DNA from: Brucellaceae bacterium
GTDB lineage: Bacteria; Pseudomonadota; Alphaproteobacteria; Rhizobiales; Rhizobiaceae
NCBI GenBank assembly: GCA_031253705.1
Contig: JAIRVW010000206.1
Location: 1 to 7,423, forward strand
Direction of reading: 5' to 3'
DNA length: 7,423 nt
Positions 1 through 6,506 of this stretch are shown here, piece after piece. The position numbers and the translations under genes were made by a program. Positions within the stretch are counted from its first letter, which is position 1. The number at the start of each line of letters is the position of its first letter. The notes under the pieces were generated by a model, which was given only the letters and a program-made list of their open reading frames with translations, was not told the DNA's origin and made no database searches.

Positions 1-652
1 TGATATTCTGATGATCGGCTTTTCCCGTTTCGGCCAGATCACCGCGCAAATTCTGCTGGCCGGTGGTGTAAGTGTGACGGTGATTGATACATCAGCCGAT
101 CGTATCCGGGCGGCCGGTCGTTTCGGTTTCCGTATTTATTTCGGTGACGGACAGCGCAAAGACGTGCTGGAAATGGCAGGCATCCGCAAAGCCAAGCTGG
201 TTGCTGTCTGCACGGAAAAGAAGGAAATCACCGATCGTATCGTTGATCTCATCCAGACAGAATTTCCGGATGTGAAGCTCTATGTCCGCTCTTTCGACCG
301 CGAGCATACATTGCAACTGCGCGCCAAAGGCGTGGATTACGAACTGCGTGAAACTTTCGAATCCGGTCTGCTGTTCGGCCGCAAAACACTGGAAGCACTC
401 GGCACATCGGAAGAAGAGGCACAAAGCATTGCCGATGATGTGCGCCAGCGTGACGAAGACCGCCTGCATGTACAGGCATCAGAAGGTATTCTCGCCGGTC
501 GCCACCTACTGTTCAACAAGCCGGTTACACCGGAACCGCTTGTTAAGCCAACCCGCTCTGCAGTACCGCTCGACACGGCAACAGAGGAAACCATTGCACC
601 TGTCTCCTCCCTTGACGATGAGGATGCACCACTGGCAACGGTTGCGGAATAA
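1..652 (+). CDS. KefB/KefC-type K+/H+ antiporter, C-terminal fragment (RCK_N domain)
   Basis: This is the cytoplasmic C-terminal end of a CPA2-family monovalent cation:proton antiporter; the membrane part lies left of the window. The frame is open from base 2 (reading DILMIGFSRFGQ), so the ATG at 11 is internal. Numbering from that Met, residues 3-8 form the dinucleotide-binding turn GFSRFG, D26 is the acidic residue expected at the end of the second strand, and residues 45-55 (FGDGQRKDVLE) and 107-124 (ending ETFESGLLFGR) match the KefC pattern of a TrkA-N/RCK domain, which senses nucleotides or ligands to gate ion efflux. From about residue 165 the protein is a Pro/Thr/Glu-rich, probably disordered acidic tail. 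One oddity: the middle glycine of the usual GxGxxG motif is serine. Family assignment is confident; KefB versus KefC and the true ligand cannot be decided from this fragment. Confidence 0.88.
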   Translation, partial: DILMIGFSRFGQITAQILLAGGVSVTVIDTSADRIRAAGRFGFRIYFGDGQRKDVLEMAGIRKAKLVAVCTEKKEITDRIVDLIQTEFPDVKLYVRSFDREHTLQLRAKGVDYELRETFESGLLFGRKTLEALGTSEEEAQSIADDVRQRDEDRLHVQASEGILAGRHLLFNKPVTPEPLVKPTRSAVPLDTATEETIAPVSSLDDEDAPLATVAE

Positions 653-671
653 GGATCAAAACAGTGAAAAC

Positions 672-707
672 AAAAACGGCGCGGTGGTCACCCACCGCGC
701 CGTTTTT
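672..707. terminator. Bidirectional intrinsic terminator between convergent genes
   Basis: A perfect inverted repeat has arms 672-687 and 692-707 and a four-base loop TCAC. Its core is 12 GC-rich base pairs (676-687 with 692-703), extended by four A-T pairs. On the + strand the stem runs into six T (703-708) followed by GTTT; on the - strand it runs into five T, then G and TTTT. It therefore fits Rho-independent termination of both the antiporter gene (stop at 650-652) and the M16 operon (stop at 731-733). Confidence 0.95.
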
Positions 708-730
708 TGTTTATGTCTTTATAAGACCGC

Positions 731-2092
731 TCAGTTCAGGCTCGGACCAACGATCAGGATCGCCGGATCAGCCTTGAGCAATTTGGCAGCAACAGCCTTC
801 ACATCAGCAACTGTTACCGCATTGATGAGATCGGCACGACGGTCAATATAATCACGTCCCAGATCCTGCTCCTGCAGACCGACCAATGTGCGGGCTACGG
901 CAACGGATGAATCCAGATTGTTGATTGCATAGGCACCAATCGCAAAGCTTTTCGCAGCAGCCAGTTCTTCTTCGGTCACGCCGGATTTTGCCATACGGGC
1001 AACTTCCGCACGGATCACATCCAGACTTTGCTGCGCGCGGTCAGGGCGTGTACCGGTGGAAATATTCAGGCTGTTGGAATAATCACGGCTGCTCAGACCT
1101 GAACCGACCGTATAGGCCAGACCGCGCTTTTCACGCACTTCATTATAAAGACGCGAGGTAAAGCCGACGCCCAGCACCTGATTCATCAGATAAGCCGCAA
1201 AGAAGTCTTTATCGCTGCGCTTTACACCCGGATAAACCAGACTGACATTGGTTTGCGGCAAATCATAGGTTACCGAGGTGGTGGCACCCAGAGCCAGCTT
1301 TGCCATTTCAACCGGTTTCAGCTCGGCCTTATCCTGCAGATCGCCGAACAGCTTATCCAGCAGCGGTGCCAGTTCCTTGGCACTGATCGCACCAACCACA
1401 CCGATTTTCAGCTGGTCTTTGCCGAACAGTTTTTTATGTGCCTGCAACAGGTCATCACGGGTAATGGCTTCCAGTGTCTGCACGGTGCCCTCATCACGGC
1501 GGGCATACGGATGCTTGCCATAGAGCACTTCCGCAAATTTCTGCGATGCGATTGTGTTCGGATCATTTTTGGATGCATTAATACCGGCAATGATCTGCGC
1601 ACGGATACGGTCAACGGCTGTCTGATCAAAGCGCGGCTTCTGAATTGCCAGTGCCAGCATGTCAAAAGCCGCAGGGCTGTTTTCCTTCAGCATACGCATA
1701 CCGCCGGAAATATTATCCTGGCTGGCAGTGAAGCTCATTTCCGCACCGATATTATCCAGCCGCTCCTGATAGGCATCAGACGGCATATCGCCAGCACCTT
1801 CATCGAACAGGCCGGTCATCAGATTGGCCAGACCTTCCTTACCCTCAGGATCCTGCACACTGCCGCCTTTGAAAGAAAAGCGGACAGAAATCAGCGGCAC
1901 GCTGCTGTCTTCCACCAACCAGGCTTTAATGCCCTTCGGCGAGGTAACTTCCTGAATATCCAGCGCATAGGCCGGCAGCGTTGTCAGCAGTGCAAACAGG
2001 CCGGCAGCCGCCGCTTTGAAGCCGCGCAGAGCATTGGTACGGACAGGACGTGCAGTATCAAATCCTGCCTCAGAGTGAAGAGAATATGTCAT
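731..2092 (-). CDS. M16B peptidase-like subunit lacking the zinc motif (exported)
   Basis: This 453-residue protein has an insulinase/M16 N-terminal domain (about 50-195) and an M16 C-terminal domain (about 210-400). Residues 24-43 form a signal peptide (basic RGFK, hydrophobic AAAAGLFALLTTLP) with a plausible AYA cleavage site after residue 43, so it should act in the periplasm. The HxxEH zinc motif is absent: the aligned segment GLANLMTG (87-94) has N90, T93 and G94 instead of His, Glu and His. In contrast, SRLYNEVREKRGLAYTV (313-329) keeps the Arg/Tyr pair (R323, Y327) associated with substrate binding in M16B enzymes. It overlaps the catalytic-type gene upstream by one base (TAATG), with AGAGGTG eight bases before the ATG. 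I infer that it is the non-catalytic partner of that protein, as in the heterodimeric M16B enzyme of Sphingomonas sp. A1. Family is certain; pairing is inference; substrate is unknown. Confidence 0.93.
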   Translation of the reverse strand: MTYSLHSEAGFDTARPVRTNALRGFKAAAAGLFALLTTLPAYALDIQEVTSPKGIKAWLVEDSSVPLISVRFSFKGGSVQDPEGKEGLANLMTGLFDEGAGDMPSDAYQERLDNIGAEMSFTASQDNISGGMRMLKENSPAAFDMLALAIQKPRFDQTAVDRIRAQIIAGINASKNDPNTIASQKFAEVLYGKHPYARRDEGTVQTLEAITRDDLLQAHKKLFGKDQLKIGVVGAISAKELAPLLDKLFGDLQDKAELKPVEMAKLALGATTSVTYDLPQTNVSLVYPGVKRSDKDFFAAYLMNQVLGVGFTSRLYNEVREKRGLAYTVGSGLSSRDYSNSLNISTGTRPDRAQQSLDVIRAEVARMAKSGVTEEELAAAKSFAIGAYAINNLDSSVAVARTLVGLQEQDLGRDYIDRRADLINAVTVADVKAVAAKLLKADPAILIVGPSLN

Positions 2093-3696
2093 TATTTTTT
2101 CACCTCTGATTTTGCATCTTTCTGCTTATTCAGATCATTACCGGTCGGTTTGCCGTCCGCGGCGCCGGTTTCACTCTTATCACCGGCAGCCGGTGTAACG
2201 GCCTGCTGTGTTTTTGCAGCCTGCGAATCCGCATCCACCGGCGGCAGCAAATAGCCTGTTACCGCAATCGACGGCTTCAGATAGCGCTCTGCCACATCAC
2301 GGATCTGCTCCGGCTTTACAGCACGGATTTTATCCGACCAGCCCTGCACATCATCAACCGTCTGGCCGACAGCCAGTGAAGAACCGTAAATCCGTGCCAT
2401 ACCTGTCTGGCTGTCACGGGCAAAAATCACCGCTTTCAGGAAGCGGTTACGTGCCTGATTAAGCTCTGTTTCTGTCACGCCTTCTGCAATAAGATGATCG
2501 ACTTCCACACTCGCTGCGGCCTGCACATCTTCCAGCGTGGCATCACCACGCGGTGCGCCATAGAGCATGAAAGTGCCGTCATCCAGTGCGTCACCGGCAT
2601 AATAGGCACCGGCGCTTGCCGCAATTCCCTGCTTGACCACCAGTTCCTGATAAAGACGGCTGCGGATACCACCGCCGAGGATTTCACCCAGCAGATCAAG
2701 CGCCTCGGCATCGCCTTCGGCGCCTTTGGCTTTGGCATTCATATAAGACGGAACCACCCATGTGGAATTATAGGATGGCTGGGTCACGCGGGCATCGCGC
2801 AGCATAACCGTGCGGGTGGTATGTTTCACCGGTTCCTGCGGGCGGATACGCGGAGCAACCTCAAAGCGCTTCGGTAATTTGGCATAGGTATTGAGCGTCA
2901 GATCACGCACACGTTCCGGCGTGACATCACCGGCAACCACGAGAATGGCATTATTCGGTGTGTAATAGCGCTCATAAAAACCGATTGCATCTTTCAGGTC
3001 GAGCTTTTCCATTTCCTGCTGCCAGCCGATGATCGGACGGCGGTAAGGATGGTTATAGAAAGTAGCAGCACTCACTTCTTCGCTCAGTATAGCGCCCGGA
3101 TTGCTGTCCACACGCATGCGGCGTTCTTCAAGAATAACGTCGCGCTCCGGTATGATAACTTCATCGGTCAACACCAGATTGATCATCCGGTCGGACTCAT
3201 ATTTCATCACCATTTCCAGCGCATCCGGTGCGACCTGCTGATAATAGGCCGTATAATCGGATGAGGTGAAAGCGTTTTCCTGACCGCCAATTGCGGCGAC
3301 CTTGGCAGAAAACTCACCGGCCGGCACATTCTTCGTGCCCTTGAACATCAGATGCTCAAGAAAATGGGCAATACCGGAAACACCTTCATGTTCATCGGCA
3401 GCACCGACGCGATACCAGACCATCTGGGTGACAACAGGCGCGCGGTGATCGGGAATCACCACAACATCCATACCATTGGCAAGCTTGAAGCTGCTCACAC
3501 CCGACGTGGTTTTAATCTCAGGCAATGCAGCAGACTGATTATCATTGGCCGGACTGGTCTGTGCTGCGGCAGGTGCAACCTGCGCCTCAGCCGGTTTGGC
3601 AGCCTGCGCAAAAGATGCGCCTGCAGTCGCAGAACTGACAATCAGCGCCAGCACAGAGGTGCTGACCAGTTGCCGGCAAAAGGATAGATATGGCAC
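2092..3696 (-). CDS. M16B zinc metallopeptidase, catalytic-type subunit (exported)
   Basis: This 534-residue protein carries the inverted zinc motif HFLEH (H111, E114, H115). The third ligand is a downstream Glu in ILEERRMR (E190/E191; spacing favours E191), the signature of M16 (pitrilysin/insulinase/MPP) peptidases. An N-terminal signal peptide (hydrophobic about residues 10-25, likely cleavage ASFA before Q31) points to the periplasm. An Ala/Pro-rich linker (31-60) precedes the domain, and a Lys-rich disordered tail follows about residue 485. The start is GTG: it has AGGAAGGG nine bases upstream, and an in-frame TAA lies just upstream with no ATG between. Where the partner subunit has the Arg/Tyr pair, this one has Q356 and A360 (SRLYQELVVKQGIAAS). 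It is first in a two-gene operon, with a one-base overlap into the second gene. M16B enzymes degrade unfolded peptides; the actual substrate cannot be read here. Confidence 0.95.
   Translation of the reverse strand: MPYLSFCRQLVSTSVLALIVSSATAGASFAQAAKPAEAQVAPAAAQTSPANDNQSAALPEIKTTSGVSSFKLANGMDVVVIPDHRAPVVTQMVWYRVGAADEHEGVSGIAHFLEHLMFKGTKNVPAGEFSAKVAAIGGQENAFTSSDYTAYYQQVAPDALEMVMKYESDRMINLVLTDEVIIPERDVILEERRMRVDSNPGAILSEEVSAATFYNHPYRRPIIGWQQEMEKLDLKDAIGFYERYYTPNNAILVVAGDVTPERVRDLTLNTYAKLPKRFEVAPRIRPQEPVKHTTRTVMLRDARVTQPSYNSTWVVPSYMNAKAKGAEGDAEALDLLGEILGGGIRSRLYQELVVKQGIAASAGAYYAGDALDDGTFMLYGAPRGDATLEDVQAAASVEVDHLIAEGVTETELNQARNRFLKAVIFARDSQTGMARIYGSSLAVGQTVDDVQGWSDKIRAVKPEQIRDVAERYLKPSIAVTGYLLPPVDADSQAAKTQQAVTPAAGDKSETGAADGKPTGNDLNKQKDAKSEVKK
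2101..2107 (-). promoter_or_regulatory. Ribosome binding site of the second M16 gene
   Basis: AGAGGTG on the - strand lies eight bases (AAAAAATA) before the ATG at 2092-2090. The site sits inside the last codons of the upstream M16 gene. It supports this start even though it gives an unusually long region (23 residues) before the hydrophobic core of the signal peptide. Confidence 0.75.
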
Positions 3697-3705
3697 GAAA
3701 TGCGT

Positions 3706-3713
3706 CCCTTCCT
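3706..3713 (-). promoter_or_regulatory. Ribosome binding site fixing the GTG start of the first M16 gene
   Basis: AGGAAGGG on the - strand lies nine bases before GTG at 3696-3694. The frame is closed by TAA at 3732-3730, and no ATG occurs between that stop and the GTG, so GTG is the natural start and gives an intact signal peptide. Confidence 0.75.
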
Positions 3714-3773
3714 GTTTTGCAAAACAATCTTAATTAAACGAGATTGCGGCAAATTCGCAACCGGCCATCAAAA

Positions 3774-3802
3774 ATTATGTCATGATGACAATAATTTAAT
3801 AA
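3774..3802 (-). promoter_or_regulatory. Candidate promoter of the M16 operon
   Basis: On the - strand, CATAAT (3779-3774) matches five of six positions of a TATAAT -10 box. A weak TTATTA (3802-3797) sits 17 bases upstream in the -35 position. Transcription would begin near 3767 and give a leader of about 70 bases. The whole stretch is AT-rich compared with flanking genes and lies downstream of the rsmD-side hairpin, which is the expected order. The -35 match is poor, so this is only a candidate. Confidence 0.3.
3778..3790. repeat. Near-perfect palindrome TGTCAT-G-ATGACA (possible operator)
   Basis: Two six-base arms, TGTCAT (3778-3783) and ATGACA (3785-3790), are exact reverse complements around a single G. 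The flanks extend the symmetry imperfectly: ATTAT on the left and AATAAT on the right, with one extra A. It overlaps the candidate -10 box edge and spacer of the M16 operon, which is a typical place for a repressor site. The shape is seen directly; regulator binding is inference. Confidence 0.35.
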
Positions 3803-3839
3803 TTGCGACCAGCAAACCGGGATCAATAAGCCCGAATGC

Positions 3840-3866
3840 AAACAGCCCGCACAAGGCGGGCTGTTT
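3840..3866. terminator. Hairpin terminator downstream of rsmD
   Basis: An 11-bp perfect stem (AAACAGCCCGC at 3840-3850 with GCGGGCTGTTT at 3856-3866) encloses the loop ACAAG. It lies about 20 bases past the rsmD stop and before the M16 promoter region, so it probably ends the rluB-rsmD transcript. The T run on that (-) strand is short (TTT, then GCATT). The + strand side is better (TTTGTTTT), although no + strand gene is recognised upstream. Confidence 0.7.
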
Positions 3867-3885
3867 GTTTTCTGACAATAAAAAA

Positions 3886-4440
3886 TCAGGCTAACTCATA
3901 TAGTCTTATTGTGGTGATCCCGTAATTGCGCTCATCACGCAAAATAAAACGGTCATCCAGCGTGATCACAGCTTCGGACACTTCTTCCAGTACCAGAAGC
4001 GCATCAGGCTTCAGCCATCCGCCTTCAAGTGCAGAGATAAAAGCCTGTTCACCCAAACCTTTGCCGTAAGGCGGATCGGCAAATACCAGATCAAACTCGC
4101 CCATAGTACCGGCAGGCCCCAATGCAGCAGCATTACGGCGGAACACTTTTGTGTGCCCCTGCAGACCGAAAGCCTCAACGTTCTGGCGCAGCAAACCGCG
4201 ACCTTCTACGGATTCCTCAACGAAGACCGTATAGCGGCAGCCGCGCGACATGGCCTCAAGACCAAGCGCGCCGGTACCGGCAAACAGATCCAGCACCCGT
4301 GTATTATCCAGCTTCTCGCGAAAACCATGCGTAATAATATTAAACAGGCTTTCGCGTGTCCGGTCACTGGTTGGCCGGATCGCAGAGCTTTCCGGCGTGA
4401 CCAGAGCGCGCCCGCGGAATTTTCCGCCGACTATGCGCAT
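3886..4440 (-). CDS. rsmD: 16S rRNA (guanine(966)-N2)-methyltransferase RsmD
   Basis: RsmD transfers a methyl group from S-adenosylmethionine to N2 of G966 in 16S rRNA during 30S assembly in the cytoplasm. The 184-residue length is normal for the family. Visible hallmarks are the N-terminal MRIVGGKFRGR, the conserved RPTSDRTRESLFNII (22-36), the SAM-binding loop LDLFAGTGALGLEA (50-63), the acidic residue of motif II (VFVEES, 72-77) and the catalytic N6/N2-methylase motif DPPY (122-125). The ATG overlaps the stop of the pseudouridine synthase gene by one base (TGATG), with GGAG ten bases upstream inside that gene, so the two are almost certainly co-transcribed and translationally coupled. Identification is based on motifs and is strong. 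Confidence 0.96.
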   Translation of the reverse strand: MRIVGGKFRGRALVTPESSAIRPTSDRTRESLFNIITHGFREKLDNTRVLDLFAGTGALGLEAMSRGCRYTVFVEESVEGRGLLRQNVEAFGLQGHTKVFRRNAAALGPAGTMGEFDLVFADPPYGKGLGEQAFISALEGGWLKPDALLVLEEVSEAVITLDDRFILRDERNYGITTIRLYELA

Positions 4441-6251
4441 CAGCGTTTATCTCCGCGCGAACCGGAGCGTGGTCCCGAACCGCGTGGACCTGATGGGCGG
4501 CCACCCGATGGCTTGCCGCCCTGAGGACCTTTGCCGAAGGAACGACCACCGGAAGGTTTACCGTCACGGCCGCCTTCAGAGCGGCCACGGAAAGGCTTGT
4601 CACCGGAAGGACGATCACCAAACGGCTTCTTGTCAAATGAGCGCTCACCGGAGAAACGACGTTCTTCACGCGCCGGACGATCGCCGTCTTCAAAAGAGCG
4701 GCGATTGTCTGAGCGGAAACCTTCACGCTTGAAGCCGTCGCGGTTGTCCTCATCGCGACGGAAGCCCTGACGCTTATATCCGTCACGGTCATCCGGACGT
4801 CCCTGATAGCCACGGCCGCCTTCTGAACGCTGCGGACGGTCTTCACCATCACGGCGTGAACGGCGACGATCTTCACCAGGAGTTGCCTTGGACGATGAAT
4901 TATAGGCCTTGGCACCTGGTGCCATCCATACATTCACGCCGCGCGGACGCTGCGGCTGTGAACCAAACTTATCATCATCCTTGTCACCACGACCGCTTTT
5001 TGCAAAACGCGGCTTATCAAAACCACCCGAACGCGGTGCTGAAGTGCTGAGACGGGAAAGACCGTCTTCACGCCAGTTTTTACCATCGCGGTCACGCGGT
5101 GGTTTACGCTCACCGTCACGAGGCGCACTACGCGGAGCACCGCGATCTTCACCGCCACGGCCTTCGCGTTTGGCACCGAAGCCGCCTTTACCGCCACGCC
5201 CGCCGCCTGCATTGCGGCTGCTGGAAATCCAGTCGGATTTATAACGGGAACGGGTTTCGCCTTCCTCATCACTGCCGCGATCTTCATAGGCATCAAAGCG
5301 CGGGCTGCGGGACGGCAATTCGCCTTTTACGGCTTCATTGGAGAATTCATTGAGAACCGGCGCGTCAAAATCCGCACCGGAATCTTCAATCAGTTTTTCG
5401 CCAAGCTGTTCACGCAGCGTGCGGCCACGGATTTCACGTACAGCGCCTTCTTCCAGATCGCCCAGCTGGAACGGACCGAAAGAAACGCGGATCAGGCGGG
5501 AAACGGCCAGACCAAGTGCGCCGAGAATGTTCTTAACTTCGCGGTTTTTACCTTCGCGCAGACCGATATTCAGCCAGACATTGGAGCCCTGCTCGCGTTC
5601 CAGTGTGGCTTCAACCGCACCATAGAACACACCGTCAACGGCAATACCGTTTTTCAGTTCATCGAGCTGTGCCTGTGTTACCGTACCATGCGCGCGCACG
5701 CGGTAGCGGCGCAGCCAGCCGGTGGCAGGCAGTTCCAGCACGCGGGACAGACCGCCGTCATTCGTCAGCAGCAACAGGCCTTCAGTGTTAATATCGAGAC
5801 GACCGACGGAGAGCACACGCGGCAATTCTTCCGGCAGTGCATCAAAAACAGTCGGACGGCCTTCCGGATCACGATTGGTTGTCACCAGACCGGCAGGCTT
5901 GTGATAGAGCCACAGGCGGGTACGTTCGGCCTGCTGCAGCACTTTATTATCAACGGTAATACGATCAGTGCGCAGAACATTAACGGCAGGGCTGGTCAGC
6001 ACTTTGCCGTTTACAGCAACACGACCGGCAGCGATCATGCTTTCCGCTTCACGACGTGAGGCAATCCCGACGCGGGCAAGACGCTTGGCAATCCGCTCGC
6101 CTTCGTCACCGCCGCTCATGTCAAAACCGCGCGGTTTGTCATCACGGGAGCCGAAACCACGCGGGCGGTCACCGCCGCGGTCATCGCGCGAACGCTCACG
6201 CTTTACAAAAGGACGCTTGCCGCGTTCATTATCATGATCGTCACGGGTCAT
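4440..6251 (-). CDS. rluB: RluB-like 23S rRNA pseudouridine synthase with long Arg/Gly-rich tail
   Basis: This RsuA/RluB-family enzyme isomerises uridine to pseudouridine in rRNA; E. coli RluB acts on U2605 of 23S rRNA. Domains: a charged Arg/Asp/Gly-rich N-terminal extension (1-48), an S4 RNA-binding domain (about 52-100; RIAKRLARVGIASRREAES), then the catalytic domain (about 112-285) with the active-site loop GRLDINTEGLLLLTNDG (150-166; catalytic D153) and the conserved LREGKNREVKNIL (231-243). From about residue 300 to 603 it is low-complexity, dominated by Arg, Gly, Asp, Ser, Lys and Pro, and predicted disordered by inspection. That makes it roughly twice the length of E. coli RluB. The ATG start has AAAGG about 11 bases upstream; M45 is a possible shorter start that would remove most of the N-terminal extension. 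The gene runs into rsmD. Family is certain; the exact target uridine is inferred from resemblance to RluB. Confidence 0.9.
   Translation of the reverse strand: MTRDDHDNERGKRPFVKRERSRDDRGGDRPRGFGSRDDKPRGFDMSGGDEGERIAKRLARVGIASRREAESMIAAGRVAVNGKVLTSPAVNVLRTDRITVDNKVLQQAERTRLWLYHKPAGLVTTNRDPEGRPTVFDALPEELPRVLSVGRLDINTEGLLLLTNDGGLSRVLELPATGWLRRYRVRAHGTVTQAQLDELKNGIAVDGVFYGAVEATLEREQGSNVWLNIGLREGKNREVKNILGALGLAVSRLIRVSFGPFQLGDLEEGAVREIRGRTLREQLGEKLIEDSGADFDAPVLNEFSNEAVKGELPSRSPRFDAYEDRGSDEEGETRSRYKSDWISSSRNAGGGRGGKGGFGAKREGRGGEDRGAPRSAPRDGERKPPRDRDGKNWREDGLSRLSTSAPRSGGFDKPRFAKSGRGDKDDDKFGSQPQRPRGVNVWMAPGAKAYNSSSKATPGEDRRRSRRDGEDRPQRSEGGRGYQGRPDDRDGYKRQGFRRDEDNRDGFKREGFRSDNRRSFEDGDRPAREERRFSGERSFDKKPFGDRPSGDKPFRGRSEGGRDGKPSGGRSFGKGPQGGKPSGGRPSGPRGSGPRSGSRGDKR
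4707..4790 (-). repeat. 15-residue internal repeat in the RluB-like tail
   Basis: Within the disordered tail, DRDGYKRQGFRRD (488-500) and NRDGFKREGFRSD (503-515) are two copies of one unit with a 15-residue (45-base) period. Looser Gly/Lys/Pro-Ser repeats (KPSGG, RPSG, DKPF) follow toward the C-terminus. This suggests growth of the tail by duplication of short units. Confidence 0.6.
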
Positions 6252-6506
6252 CAGAATATCAGCCTTTCACCGGTATTGCTGCCCGGCGTCAAAAAATCGA
6301 AAATCAGGATGCGGAAAGCCCTGCTGCAAAACTGCTGCGCGTTTTGCCGGACATGCTCTATGCTAAACCATTCCGATCCGGCAAAATTTAGGATAAAGCT
6401 GGCACGATTGCAGCGCAGTTCTTATGCTACACACCTTATTAAAGCTACGCTCTAACAAATCATCCTCCCGCTTGCGAGCAAAATATCTGAAAGGCCGCCG
6501 CACATT
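6252..6506. other. Divergent intergenic region rluB-tadA
   Basis: This 255-bp gap must hold the promoters of the rluB-rsmD operon (-) and of tadA (+). I found no convincing -35/-10 pair on either strand. Apart from the inverted half-sites listed separately, there is a T run on the - strand complementary to AAAAAA near 6291-6296. No RNA gene or additional coding sequence is supported. Confidence 0.5.
6326..6386. repeat. Three alternating inverted half-sites in the rluB-tadA gap
   Basis: GCAAAAC (6326-6332) is the exact reverse complement of GTTTTGC (6341-6347), across an 8-base loop. The same central element, read as TTTTGCCGGA (6342-6351), is also the exact reverse complement of TCCGGCAAAA (6377-6386), across 25 bases. 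The two pairings compete for the central arm. They lie 75-135 bases upstream of the rluB-like start and 121-181 bases upstream of the tadA start used here. I see no T run placed to make either a classical terminator. Possible roles are an operator array or a switching leader; neither is proven. Confidence 0.45.

Noticed and set aside
1..14. The 14 bases TGATATTCTGATGA recur on the - strand at the start of the RluB-like gene
   Set aside because: At the left edge they encode part of the RCK strand, and at the other site they are leader and start codon. One 14-base match in a window of this size is compatible with chance.
1253..2254. 333-codon open frame on the + strand opposite the two M16 genes
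   Set aside because: It is antisense to two clearly functional genes with signal peptides and M16 motifs. Its His/Gln/Arg-rich translation shows no domain and is what codon bias produces on the opposite strand.
3730..3737. TTAATTAA palindrome in the M16 leader region
   Set aside because: An eight-base AT palindrome in an AT-rich gap has little information; it fits no promoter spacing I could construct.
3700..3894. 64-codon + strand open frame in the gap between rsmD and the M16 operon
   Set aside because: No ribosome binding site, no recognisable protein features, and it spans the promoter candidate, palindromes and hairpin, so it is better explained as non-coding.
4364..4933. 189-codon frame on the - strand inside the RluB-like tail and rsmD start
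   Set aside because: It is another frame of the repetitive Arg/Gly-rich coding region; the translation is low-complexity Val/Ala/Arg and overlaps two real genes.
4440..5354. Possible satellite or mobile repeat DNA in the repetitive segment
   Set aside because: The repetition is at the protein level in one continuous frame fused to the catalytic domain and ending exactly at the rsmD overlap, so it is coding low-complexity sequence, not an inserted element.
6400..6412. TGGCACGATTGCA, resembling a sigma-54 promoter upstream of tadA
   Set aside because: The GG and GC elements are separated by seven bases rather than the ten that sigma-54 requires, so the spacing is wrong despite the look-alike halves.
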